From NCBI GenBank assembly GCA_023392515.1, contig JAEVYX010000111.1:18078-82077 (forward strand): DNA of 64,000 nt. Direction: 5' to 3'. Both the position numbers and the translations under genes were made by a program. The notes below the pieces were generated by a model, which was given only the letters and a program-made list of their open reading frames with translations, was not told where the DNA came from and did not search any database. Source of the stretch: Bacillota bacterium. GTDB lineage: Bacteria; Bacillota; Clostridia; Christensenellales; Aristaeellaceae. This document shows, piece after piece, positions 1 to 8,089 of this stretch (the first letter of the stretch is position 1; the number at the start of each line of letters is the position of its first letter).

Positions 1-889
1 GCAGGCCCAGGCTGGTCCCTTGCAGCATACGGTAAGCCGCTCTTTTCCCGCTGGATTCCTTGGCCACTTTTTTGTCCAGGGCTGTCGCCAGGTTATTAGC
101 CAAAAGCGGCACGGCAATCAGCATTTGAATGCGGAAACGGGTCGCCGTATCCACAATGGTTTGCGGTGAGCGGTCCTTCAAAAATACGTTGGCATAGCCT
201 AAAAAGCCACACCACAAAAGGCATACCACGAAACCAAAAACATGGTGGAAAGGCAGGAAAGCCAGAGAACGCCGGTTTCCATCATGAACGATTTGGCGGT
301 TACGCCTAAAAAGCAGCTCGCTGGACAAAACCTGGTGGGCGATCGCCGCACCATCGTATACGAAAATACGGCTGGTAGCGGTAGTCCCACTGGTGCAAAG
401 GGCAACCTTGTCTGCATATTGCGGCTTGAAATCTGCCGGGGCAGAGGGTGCTTTTTCCAAATCATCCACCAGCAGCAGTTGTACGCCATTTTGCAGGTTC
501 CGCTGTGTTTTTGTAATCAGCAGGGATGCTCCGGCTTGCCCAAGCATATAGTTCATTTTCTCTTCAGACAGCGTAAAATCCAGCAGCACGGCATTATACC
601 CGGCAAGGATCAATCCCCAGAAAGCCGGAAACCATTCGGGGCATGTATCCATAGCAATTGCGCCAAACTTGTTTCCGCCTCCAAATCCAAAATGGCTTTT
701 CAAATATGCTGCGTAGGCTTTCGCCTTTTTTTCGTATTGGGTAAAGGTAATGGCAACCTCCTGCCCATCCTTCAGGTATAATGCGGCCGGTACATCCTTG
801 GAAGAACAAGTCAGCTCAAACAGTTTGGAAAGGGACATGTCTTTCCTGAGCGCTTCACTGCGCATCAAGATCGGATTCTTTTTTCGCAT
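1..889 (-). CDS. AMP-binding adenylate-forming ligase (acyl-CoA synthetase-like), N-terminal part only
   Basis: The gene runs off the left edge, so only about 296 N-terminal residues are seen. They have the ANL-superfamily layout: a helical N-terminus, then the P-loop-like motif CTSGTTATS near residue 165 (consensus YTSGTTGxPK), and LPFHHVFG about 45 residues later, the usual A4 region. The family activates carboxylic acids as acyl-adenylates, usually passing them to CoA or a carrier. In the motif the usual Gly after TSGTT is Ala and the conserved Lys is not evident, so substrate and full activity are uncertain. The start at 889 has AAAGGAG upstream; an internal Met at 838 is in the same frame. 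It overlaps the 3' end of the SDR gene by about 35 bp, so the two are probably co-transcribed. Confidence 0.8.
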   Translation of the reverse strand, partial: MRKKNPILMRSEALRKDMSLSKLFELTCSSKDVPAALYLKDGQEVAITFTQYEKKAKAYAAYLKSHFGFGGGNKFGAIAMDTCPEWFPAFWGLILAGYNAVLLDFTLSEEKMNYMLGQAGASLLITKTQRNLQNGVQLLLVDDLEKAPSAPADFKPQYADKVALCTSGTTATSRIFVYDGAAIAHQVLSSELLFRRNRQIVHDGNRRSLAFLPFHHVFGFVVCLLWCGFLGYANVFLKDRSPQTIVDTATRFRIQMLIAVPLLANNLATALDKKVAKESSGKRAAYRMLQGTSLGL

Positions 890-1721
890 GCTTCGTATCT
901 CCTTTTCCAAGATAGTATTGCGTAAGAATGCATTGAAAAGCCCTGGCAGGGAAAAAAATATGAAGAAGAACTGCCAGGTGTTGGTCGATTTTCGCTACGC
1001 GAAACCGAAATGGCATCCGCCGGCGGGAAACGAGCCGCGCCACCTTGCGACCCAGCCGGTCAGGATCACTTCCATTTTCTTCGTCATGGGAAATGACGGC
1101 CGTTCCACGAAGAAAATGATTGTTGTAGGGGGAATTCGCATCCATGTTGCGGGCATGCTTCCTGTAGGCGGCAGCACCGCTGCGGTGATCACCCGGCTCC
1201 ACCAAACATACCTGCACCCCAAAGGGAGCCACTTCCATAGCCAAGCATTCTGAATAACCCTCAATAGCATGTTTGCTGGCAGTATAGGCGCTTTGAAACG
1301 GAATGCCGAGCAATCCGTTGATGGATGAAAAGTTGACAATCCTCCCATAACGCTGTTTTCGCATGACCGGCAGCGCAGCCTGAATCATCGCTGCCGTTCC
1401 AAAGAAATTTGTTTCCATTACATGCTGAAATTCTTCTTTGGATGTTTCCTCGCAAGAGCCCAGCACCAGCACACCTGCGCAGTTTACCAGGATATCCACC
1501 CTCGGCACAATGGCAAGGGCATCCTGTGCAAAGCGCTGTATGCTGTCTCCCCGCGTTACATCCAAATGGAGGCGAATCATGCCATTCTCCCCCATTGAAC
1601 TGTCGGATGAGAAGGAACGGGCTCCGGCAATGACTGTGAAGCCTTCCCGTGAAAGGGCCAAAGCAGTATGAAGGCCCAGTCCACTAGAAGCTCCGCTAAT
1701 CCATGCAACCCCTTTTGCCAC
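855..1721 (-). CDS. Short-chain dehydrogenase/reductase (SDR family)
   Basis: A 288-residue classical SDR that should catalyse an NAD(P)H-dependent alcohol/ketone interconversion in the cytoplasm; the substrate is unknown. Seen motifs: SGASSGLG cofactor loop at residues 9-16, NCAG (NNAG motif) near residue 80, a catalytic Ser in NFSS, and YTASK (YxxxK) near residue 147. The C-terminal ~100 residues are divergent. The start is GTG at 1721, preceded by GAGGAGG at good spacing. It is first in a two-gene unit with the AMP-binding ligase and has a good promoter upstream. The pairing suggests a fatty-acid or ketide-type modification, which is inference only. Confidence 0.85.
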   Translation of the reverse strand: MAKGVAWISGASSGLGLHTALALSREGFTVIAGARSFSSDSSMGENGMIRLHLDVTRGDSIQRFAQDALAIVPRVDILVNCAGVLVLGSCEETSKEEFQHVMETNFFGTAAMIQAALPVMRKQRYGRIVNFSSINGLLGIPFQSAYTASKHAIEGYSECLAMEVAPFGVQVCLVEPGDHRSGAAAYRKHARNMDANSPYNNHFLRGTAVISHDEENGSDPDRLGRKVARLVSRRRMPFRFRVAKIDQHLAVLLHIFFPARAFQCILTQYYLGKGDTKHAKKESDLDAQ

Positions 1722-1767
1722 TCAAAACCCTCCTCATCCTTTTATAAACAATCAGGCATACGCGAGA

Positions 1768-1796
1768 ATTATACTTCAATTCCCAGTCCTATGCAA
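1768..1796 (-). promoter_or_regulatory. Sigma-A-type promoter for the SDR/ligase unit
   Basis: On the minus strand TTGCAT (1791-1796) and TATAAT (1768-1773) are separated by 17 bp, about 47 bp upstream of the SDR GTG start. Confidence 0.6.
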
Positions 1797-1932
1797 GTTT
1801 TATTCAATTTTAGGCCTATTTTTGCAAAAAAATTGCTTTTTTGCAACAAGAGTGCAGGAAAGCATCATTTTTAGGAAAGCTTGCCCCTGACATAACAACA
1901 AATGATCCTTTTGGCATATGCTAAAAAAGAAC

Positions 1933-1961
1933 AAAGGCGTTTAAAAGGGAAAAGCGCCTTT
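1933..1961 (+). terminator. Hairpin with short T tract just upstream of asnB
   Basis: AAAGGCG at 1933-1939 pairs with CGCCTTT at 1955-1961, followed by TCTATTT. No plus-strand gene precedes it in the 258-bp divergent gap, so it may be a weak attenuator in the asnB leader rather than a true gene-end terminator. Confidence 0.35.
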
Positions 1962-1979
1962 TCTATTTGAGGTGATTAT

Positions 1980-3818
1980 ATGTGCGGAATCGCAGGCGAG
2001 GTTAGTTGGAACCGGGATGTCCGGGAGGATCAGACTACATTTGACATCATGCAAAAGCTTTTGGAACGGCGGGGCCCGGATCAAAAGGGGGTATATTGCA
2101 CGCAGACTGCTGCTTTGGTGCATACCCGACTTTCTGTTATCGACCTTGAAAACGGACGGCAGCCCATGTCATTTTCCCAGGGAGATAAGCGCTATACCCT
2201 TTTGTATAACGGTGAACTATACAATACGGAAGAAATCAGAGGGGAACTAAAATCGTTGGGTTATTCTTTTCAAGGACATTCGGACACAGAGGTCCTTTTA
2301 ATATCATACGCCGCCTGGGGAGCCGATTGCGTAGAGAAACTGAATGGTATATTTGCTTTTGCCGTGTGGGAAGAAACGACCCAAAAGCTATTTATTGCAA
2401 GAGATCGGATGGGCGTTAAACCCTTCTTTTACTATCTGCGTGACGGAGTATTCCTTTTTGCTTCAGAGCTGAAAGCACTTCTATGCCATCCACTTGTGGA
2501 ACCCGTATTGAATGAGGAGGGCCTTTCGGAAATCTTCTTCATGGGGCCCGGACGGACGCCGGGCTGCGGTGTTTTCCAAGGGATAAAGGAAGTAAAACCG
2601 GCCCATTGCGGATATTACAGCAAGGAGGGCCTCCGCCTTTGGCCTTATTGGCAGCTAACGGACGCCGCACATACGGATTCGTTTTCACAAACGGTTGAAA
2701 CCGTCCGCTATCTGGTGACAGATGCCATCAAACGCCAACTTGTATCCGATGTTCCTGTATGCACCTTCCTGTCCGGGGGATTGGATTCCAGCATTATTTC
2801 AGCCGTAGCCGACCAATACTTTTCAGCCCAGGGAAAATTGCTCCACACTTTTTCCGTTACCTACCGGGACAATGATAAATATTTTCAGGCGACCAAATTT
2901 CAACCAAACAGTGATGAAAACTACATCCGCATCATGAACAGCGCACTGCACGCAGTACACCACGATATTGTGATCGATACGCCCGAACTTGTTCAAGCTC
3001 TGTTTGAGGCAGTGGATGCCCGTGATCTGCCCGGCATGGCAGATGTGGATGCTTCCCTGCTTCTGTTTTGCAAAGAAATCAAAAAGCAGGGAACGGTGGC
3101 GCTCTCCGGTGAGTGTGCCGATGAAATTTTCGGCGGATACCCCTGGTACCGGGACCCGGAGATTCGGGAAAAAGCCGGCTTCCCATGGGCGCAATCCACC
3201 GCATACCGCCAGTCCTTTTTGAAAGATGAGTTTTCCAAAGTCATCAACGGCGAAGCGTATGTAAAGGAGCGGTACGAAAAAACACTCAAAGAAACATCCA
3301 AACGTTCGGGACTGACCAAAGAGGAATCCCGCATGAAGGAAATGGTGAAACTAAACCTGGATTGGTTTATGCAAACACTATTGGATCGCAAGGACAGAAT
3401 GAGCATGTACAGCGGGCTGGAAGTTCGGGTACCCTATTGCGATTACCGAATTGCCCAATACCTTTACACAGTTCCTTGGGCATTTAAGAATGCCGGAGGC
3501 GTTGAAAAGGGGTTGCTTCGCCAGGCCATGACTGGCTTGCTGCCCAAAGAAGTCCTTTTTAGAAAGAAAAGCCCCTATCCCAAGACCCATCATCCCGCCT
3601 ATCTGGAGTCGGTATCCGGCTTATTGAAAGAGTTGCTGTCTCAGCCGGAAGCGCCAATTTTTCAATTGGTTGAAAGAAATCGTCTGGAAGAGCTGCTCAC
3701 CGCCCGGGAAAAATGGCCATGGTATGGGCAGCTCATGACCACCCCGCAAACCATCGCCTATTTTTTGCAGGTGAACTATTGGCTTCAAAAGTATCATGTT
3801 CGGGTCGCCCTTCATTGA
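1980..3818 (+). CDS. asnB: Asparagine synthase, glutamine-hydrolysing
   Basis: A 612-residue protein matching the usual length of AsnB. It makes asparagine from aspartate, ATP and glutamine. The N-terminus MCGIAG places the nucleophilic Cys at position 2 of the class II amidotransferase domain (about residues 2-200). The ATP-pyrophosphatase loop SGGLDSS follows near residue 265, and SGECADEIFGGYPWY in the synthetase domain is typical. GAGGTGATTAT before the ATG fixes the start. It appears monocistronic, with a leader hairpin upstream. AsnB homologues that amidate other acids (for example in cell-wall modification) exist, so the exact acceptor is not proven. Confidence 0.93.
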   Translation: MCGIAGEVSWNRDVREDQTTFDIMQKLLERRGPDQKGVYCTQTAALVHTRLSVIDLENGRQPMSFSQGDKRYTLLYNGELYNTEEIRGELKSLGYSFQGHSDTEVLLISYAAWGADCVEKLNGIFAFAVWEETTQKLFIARDRMGVKPFFYYLRDGVFLFASELKALLCHPLVEPVLNEEGLSEIFFMGPGRTPGCGVFQGIKEVKPAHCGYYSKEGLRLWPYWQLTDAAHTDSFSQTVETVRYLVTDAIKRQLVSDVPVCTFLSGGLDSSIISAVADQYFSAQGKLLHTFSVTYRDNDKYFQATKFQPNSDENYIRIMNSALHAVHHDIVIDTPELVQALFEAVDARDLPGMADVDASLLLFCKEIKKQGTVALSGECADEIFGGYPWYRDPEIREKAGFPWAQSTAYRQSFLKDEFSKVINGEAYVKERYEKTLKETSKRSGLTKEESRMKEMVKLNLDWFMQTLLDRKDRMSMYSGLEVRVPYCDYRIAQYLYTVPWAFKNAGGVEKGLLRQAMTGLLPKEVLFRKKSPYPKTHHPAYLESVSGLLKELLSQPEAPIFQLVERNRLEELLTAREKWPWYGQLMTTPQTIAYFLQVNYWLQKYHVRVALH

Positions 3819-3905
3819 CAATCCGTGCGGAGAAACACCTTTTGCCCACGTAAGTAATATGGTATACTGACAGCATGCAAAAGTTTCAGCGAAGAAGGTG
3901 TTAAT

Positions 3906-4496
3906 TTGCAACTATTGTTCCGAAAAGGGAAAAAAGGGTTCCTTTCCTCTTCTATATTGTATATTCTGTTAGGCCTGGTATTGGTTTTGTTCCCCCAAAT
4001 CACCACCCAGCTCATATGCTATTTATTGGGAGGTATTCTTTGCGTTTACGGCTCAGGCCATATCTTTGGCTATTTTTCAAAAAAGGAACGGGGAGATCTG
4101 TTCCGATATGGCCTGTTGGTAGGAATGGTATGCATTTCCATCGGTTTGATTATTCTATTGAATACCGAAGGGGTTATATCCATCCTGCCAATGATATTCG
4201 GTCTTTCCATGCTCCTGGGCAGTTTCTTTAAAATTCAGTATGCTCTAAACTTGAAAGAAGCGGGTTACAGCCTTTGGTGGAGCGTTTTGATGATGGGTCT
4301 TGTCACGCTCATGCTGGGTATCCTGCTTATATTTAATCCCTTTACGGCAGCCATGACGCTGGTTATCTTTATCGGTATCAGCCTGATGATCGGCGGAGCT
4401 ACTGATTTGTGGACCTTATCCCGGCTGTTGATGCAGGCAAAGCAAGCAAAAGAGCCGGCAGTCACCGTTGAGAAAGCAGAAAACCCTAAGGCATAA
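3906..4496 (+). CDS. DUF308/HdeD-like membrane protein
   Basis: A 196-residue protein with about six hydrophobic segments in pairs and a short charged C-terminal tail, the pattern of the HdeD/DUF308 family. Members are inner-membrane proteins of unclear function; E. coli HdeD is linked to acid resistance. The start codon is TTG at 3906, chosen because GAAGGTG lies just upstream and the hydrophobic N-terminus follows directly. A TATACT box at 3863-3868 with TTGCCC 15 bp upstream may be a weak promoter, so it need not be co-transcribed with asnB. Family assignment is fairly secure, the role is not known. Confidence 0.75.
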   Translation: MQLLFRKGKKGFLSSSILYILLGLVLVLFPQITTQLICYLLGGILCVYGSGHIFGYFSKKERGDLFRYGLLVGMVCISIGLIILLNTEGVISILPMIFGLSMLLGSFFKIQYALNLKEAGYSLWWSVLMMGLVTLMLGILLIFNPFTAAMTLVIFIGISLMIGGATDLWTLSRLLMQAKQAKEPAVTVEKAENPKA

Positions 4497-4585
4497 AGGA
4501 AAGAGCGAACGGTATCATTTTGCAGTTCATCAAAAATCCGGCTTGATTTCTGTGTTTACGCTTTAAAATTAAACACAATCGAATG

Positions 4586-4623
4586 AAAAAAAGGAACCTG
4601 GATATTTGCCAGGCTCCTTTTTT
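4586..4623. terminator. Bidirectional rho-independent terminator
   Basis: AAAAAGGAaCCTGG and CCAGGcTCCTTTTT form a stem with an ATATTTG loop and A/T tracts on both sides. It lies between two convergent genes and can serve both. Confidence 0.85.
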
Positions 4624-4656
4624 ATGGCTGCATCGTTTTGCAAAATATTCTTTGGT

Positions 4657-5841
4657 CTAGCCTGAAATAGCCCCCGGCTCCTCCGGTTTGGGCGGGAACA
4701 TCAGCGTCAGTGCATTCGCCTCGGTGATGGACCACTGTGCACCCAATGCACGCTCCAGCGCCTGAGCTGGCACGAACAGTTCATTTTCATACACTACCAA
4801 TACCAAATCAGTAAGGTCTACCGGCAAGCCGTCAGACTGGATTTCAATACCGATAATTTGCTGGCTTTCGTCCCGTACATACGTGATACTCAGTACATAG
4901 CCGTTTGCCGTGACGCTGTATGCATCCGTCTGGTTTTCTGCCGGAACCGTCTCCCAGCCCATCAGGCGAGTAAGGGTAGTAAAGGGTATCATCCGTTCGC
5001 CCTGGGTTCCTTCATAAACTGGAATAGGGGTTCCCAATTCATCCACGAGAGGCGTTTCGGCACCATAGATCCAGATTGAGCTGTCTGCCACAGGCGTATA
5101 GGGGGGCAGCGGCGTTTCTGCAGGCGCTTGGGTGGGTGTCTGTGCTGGCTGCTCGGAAGGCACTTCTGTGGGTGCCTCTGTCGGCACATCTGCAGACGTT
5201 TCCGTTGGTACATCTGTAGGCACTTGCGTAGGTACATCTGTAGGCACTTGCGTAGGTGCAACCGTTGCCGTGTAAACAGGCGTTGGCGTAGGGGAAGGCG
5301 TTACTGCCGGTGTTGGCGTAGGCGTTGGAGCAGTCGTTGGGCTTGGGGACGGGCTTGGCGTTACATCTACAGGGGCCAGAACCACATCAGCGCTTTCGTA
5401 GAGAATGGTTAGTGTGCGTTTTCCAGCAATACCATCCTTGGATAGCCCATTATAATATTGGAAACGTTCCACAGATCTGCGAGTCTGGTTGCCAAAGACG
5501 CCATCCACCTCTCCGGTGTAATAGCCCAGCTCAGCCAAACGACGCTGAAGCTTTTTCACATCCTCCCCCCGGGAGCCCGTCTGCAGTGTTTTATATTCGG
5601 GTGAAGGGGTAATTGTAGGCACAGGCGTAATCGTCGGCATAGGTGTAATCGTTGGCGCCGGTGTCGGCGTCGCCGTCGGAACCGGTGATGCCGTAACAAT
5701 AGCCGCAGTTGTCGGCACCGCTGTAGCGGTGATTGCAGGCGTCGCCGTTGCCTGCGGCGCAATACTGGGTGCGGGGGCTGTCATAACCGAGGTGGAGTAG
5801 ACCAGCGACATATACACCAATAGGGCTTTGAGCAGATCCAT
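4657..5841 (-). CDS. Secreted protein: peptidoglycan-binding domain, Thr/Pro-rich linkers, C-terminal stalk-like domain
   Basis: A 394-residue protein. Residues 1-22 form a short hydrophobic N-terminal segment consistent with a signal peptide or anchor. Residues ~22-82 are Ala/Thr/Pro low complexity. Residues ~85-150 match a PG_binding_1 repeat (GSRGEDVKKLQRRLAELGYY, then DGVFGNQTRRSVERFQ). A second Thr/Pro-rich linker (~160-255) contains PTQVPTDVPT units. The last ~130 residues resemble the copper-amine-oxidase N-terminal-like stalk domain common in clostridial surface proteins (MIPFTTLTRLMGWE and LFVPAQALERALG). It probably binds the wall. GGAAGG precedes the ATG. No catalytic domain is visible. 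Confidence 0.75.
   Translation of the reverse strand: MDLLKALLVYMSLVYSTSVMTAPAPSIAPQATATPAITATAVPTTAAIVTASPVPTATPTPAPTITPMPTITPVPTITPSPEYKTLQTGSRGEDVKKLQRRLAELGYYTGEVDGVFGNQTRRSVERFQYYNGLSKDGIAGKRTLTILYESADVVLAPVDVTPSPSPSPTTAPTPTPTPAVTPSPTPTPVYTATVAPTQVPTDVPTQVPTDVPTETSADVPTEAPTEVPSEQPAQTPTQAPAETPLPPYTPVADSSIWIYGAETPLVDELGTPIPVYEGTQGERMIPFTTLTRLMGWETVPAENQTDAYSVTANGYVLSITYVRDESQQIIGIEIQSDGLPVDLTDLVLVVYENELFVPAQALERALGAQWSITEANALTLMFPPKPEEPGAISG
5208..5255. repeat. 24-bp perfect tandem repeat, two copies
   Basis: The unit starting GTACATCTGTAGGCACTTGC occurs at 5208-5231 and 5232-5255 inside the Thr/Pro-rich linker coding region. In-frame units like this expand or contract by slippage and change linker length. 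Confidence 0.85.
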
Positions 5842-5931
5842 GGCAGCAACTTCCTTCCACGATTGTTATCCGCTATACAGGTAAACGATGCTAGGATACA
5901 AAATCATCCAATTTATCTGAAAGGAGCTTGT

Positions 5932-6639
5932 TTATATGTGCAAACGCTTTTTCAATTCCTCCTGCAGGGGCTTGTGGGAATGAACGAGATAGAGCATAAA
6001 AGCAATAAAGCCGCATGGGAGCATAACAAAGGGGGACCAAGTAACCTGAAGCATCAGGAACATCTGGCTGGAGACAAGAAGTTCTACCGCCAAGGACAGT
6101 AAAGCTATCAGCACCAGAATGGTTGCCGGAATTGCCAGTCCCTTTAATAGCTGCTGCCGAATGCTTGCGGCAACACCCAGTGTCATCAAGATCGCCAAAA
6201 GGAGCACTGGCAGCACCACAGGCATAAACCAACCTGCCGCCGGCGAAAGCGTTTCAACCAGCAATAAATACCCCATAAGAGAGAAACCGTCTATGGCGAT
6301 AGTAACATAAAGGCGGTGTTTTTTTACCATAATGGGTACTGCCGTCGCCACCCAGAATAAAAACAGCGCTCCAATGGGGTAAAGCGACCAGGAAATCTTC
6401 CCCCCGAACAGCAAGTCAACTATCAGGCAAATGGCTGAAGGAAATAATAATGCCATGCTGATCAGCCCCAAAAGATACCGCCTGTCCAATTGCAGGTTCT
6501 GTTCCGGCGACCTGACGGGATATGGTTTGGGGGTTCGCGGATCATAGGGCTGCAAGGGGTTTTGAACCACCGCCTGGCATAAAGGACACCTTTCCAACGC
6601 CGGATCCAACTGAACGCCGCAGTTCACACAATACGACAT
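5932..6639 (-). CDS. Zinc-ribbon membrane protein (DUF6320-like)
   Basis: A 235-residue protein starting with a zinc ribbon (CVNC at residues 4-7, CPLC about 12 residues later) followed by a Pro-rich segment and six hydrophobic helices. I recall this arrangement as DUF6320, found in Clostridia beside alcohol-acetyltransferase-like genes; that is memory, not a search. The gene sits 4 bp after the acyltransferase gene on the same strand, with AGGAGTGAGAAC before its ATG, so the two are co-translated. The membrane location suggests it holds or partners the acyltransferase at the membrane. Function unknown. Confidence 0.75.
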   Translation of the reverse strand: MSYCVNCGVQLDPALERCPLCQAVVQNPLQPYDPRTPKPYPVRSPEQNLQLDRRYLLGLISMALLFPSAICLIVDLLFGGKISWSLYPIGALFLFWVATAVPIMVKKHRLYVTIAIDGFSLMGYLLLVETLSPAAGWFMPVVLPVLLLAILMTLGVAASIRQQLLKGLAIPATILVLIALLSLAVELLVSSQMFLMLQVTWSPFVMLPCGFIAFMLYLVHSHKPLQEELKKRLHI

Positions 6640-6643
6640 GTTC

Positions 6644-7930
6644 TCACTCCTGATTGCTCTGCACGGTAATGGGGATGCCCGCCTTTACAAGAAACCTGAG
6701 CACTTCCCTCTCCAGGGTAGATTCACGGATATTTCTTGTAAACATCAGCGTCATTTCCCCTTGAAAGCTTAATGCTGCGCAATTACAACGTGCTGCTGCA
6801 GCCGCGCCAAGCATGAGTTCAAAATGCTCCGTTTGAGACGCCATCTCCTGTGGAAGCTTTATTTCACCGATATTGGTTAAGGTCGCGGTTACACCACTTT
6901 CTCCCACGCGTTTGAAAACACCGTTGATTACTATATTCTTCAGGAAAAGAGGGCAAAGGCGGATGAGAATGTTCCTTTCTGAAGCCACATTGGTCGCAAT
7001 GCCCGCCATTAGAAATTTTCCATTCAGGAAATGCTTCATAAACGTATGGGTTTGATTCAGCACCTCTAAAAAGGAGTAGTCTCCATACCTGGGATCAATG
7101 CCGGGATTTACGAAAAAGGAGAAATTGCGCAGCGTTTGGGTTTTAAAGTATTTGCGCATATTGACCGGCACAGATACTCGAATAGGCAGCTTTTTATCCC
7201 GCTTTCCTTCCTGCTGTACCTGGTAAGATGTAAAAATCATCACTGCAACCAGATATTCCGTGATAGTAACGCCCAGTTCTTTCGCGACTTTATGCAGCGC
7301 GGCCACCGGCATACGGGCCGCCAAAACATGAAGGGTATGAGGCACCTCCCGTGTAGCCGGCAGGTGATAAGCACCGCCTTCCTCCCTTTTCATCCTGGCG
7401 CCGCCGCGTGGCAGGCGCCCATAAGCGTCCTCTGTTTCTTCTTTCACGGGAGGCTGTGCGATATCCAGTATGCCGTCTGTGCTGGGAACATCAATCCCCC
7501 GCCTGCGCAGATACTGGGCTGCTAGCGTTTTTAAAAACGTAACGCCACCCGTACCGTCTGATATGGCATGGAAAACTTCCAGGGAAATACGGCACTGGTA
7601 ATATAATACCCTGAAAAGATATCCGCCATTTTCATTATGGCGCATATGCATGCATGGATGCCCTTCATCCTTTAGGATGGAGAATGGAGAATTGTTCTCT
7701 TCCAGATAATACCAAAATATTCCTTTTCGAATGCGAACGGCAAAAGAGGGAAACCTGGGAAGGATATCGTTTACCGCCTGCTGCAAAGATACGGGATCGA
7801 TTGGATCTTTCAGCACAATGGATACACGAAACAGGCTTGTCCAACGGGAAGTCTTGATTGCAGGATATAGCTTTCCCGCGTTGTCCAAGCGAAACCAGTG
7901 CTTTTTTTCCGTTTCCTTTTGCAATGCCAT
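6644..7930 (-). CDS. Acyltransferase of the condensation/alcohol-acetyltransferase (CAT-like) fold
   Basis: About 428 residues from the chosen start. The HAISDGTGG motif near residue 130 is the HxxxDG active site of the CoA-dependent acyltransferase superfamily (chloramphenicol acetyltransferase, NRPS condensation, wax-ester and alcohol acetyltransferase). A second conserved-looking region near residue 265 (PIRVSVPVNMRKYF) fits the family's latch area. The acceptor and acyl donor are unknown. I chose ATG at 7930 (AAAGGAAAAGGT upstream) because the longer TTG start at 8029 would lie upstream of a TATAAT box at 7964-7969. It is followed by the zinc-ribbon membrane gene and faces a divergent esterase gene. 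Confidence 0.8.
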   Translation of the reverse strand: MALQKETEKKHWFRLDNAGKLYPAIKTSRWTSLFRVSIVLKDPIDPVSLQQAVNDILPRFPSFAVRIRKGIFWYYLEENNSPFSILKDEGHPCMHMRHNENGGYLFRVLYYQCRISLEVFHAISDGTGGVTFLKTLAAQYLRRRGIDVPSTDGILDIAQPPVKEETEDAYGRLPRGGARMKREEGGAYHLPATREVPHTLHVLAARMPVAALHKVAKELGVTITEYLVAVMIFTSYQVQQEGKRDKKLPIRVSVPVNMRKYFKTQTLRNFSFFVNPGIDPRYGDYSFLEVLNQTHTFMKHFLNGKFLMAGIATNVASERNILIRLCPLFLKNIVINGVFKRVGESGVTATLTNIGEIKLPQEMASQTEHFELMLGAAAAARCNCAALSFQGEMTLMFTRNIRESTLEREVLRFLVKAGIPITVQSNQE

Positions 7931-7963
7931 ACCTTTTCCTTTCTTCACCAGTTCACACGCCAT

Positions 7964-7992
7964 GATTATAACACGTCTATAGCGATTGGGAA
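7964..7992 (-). promoter_or_regulatory. Candidate promoter for the acyltransferase gene
   Basis: TATAAT on the minus strand (7964-7969) with a poor -35 (TTTCCC) 17 bp upstream. Its position supports the 7930 translation start. Confidence 0.4.
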
Positions 7993-8016
7993 AGCGGCTT
8001 GCAAATGAAATAATTC

Positions 8017-8046
8017 TTGACCGATTCAATCGTGTGGAGGTATGCT
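8017..8046 (+). promoter_or_regulatory. Candidate promoter for the esterase gene
   Basis: TTGACC (8017-8022) and TATGCT (8041-8046) with an 18-bp spacer, upstream of AGGAGG at 8076-8081. Confidence 0.5.
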
Positions 8047-8089
8047 AAGTTAGGTATTTGAATTCTTCAGAATATAGGAGGTGATGCTT

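Noticed and set aside
242..781. Plus-strand 179-codon frame at the left edge
   Set aside because: It is antisense to the AMP-binding ligase, whose minus frame is open to the window edge and shows family motifs.
5556..5860. Arg-rich and Gly/Asp-rich frames opposite or shifted from the Thr/Pro linker
   Set aside because: They are products of reading low-complexity codons in other frames.
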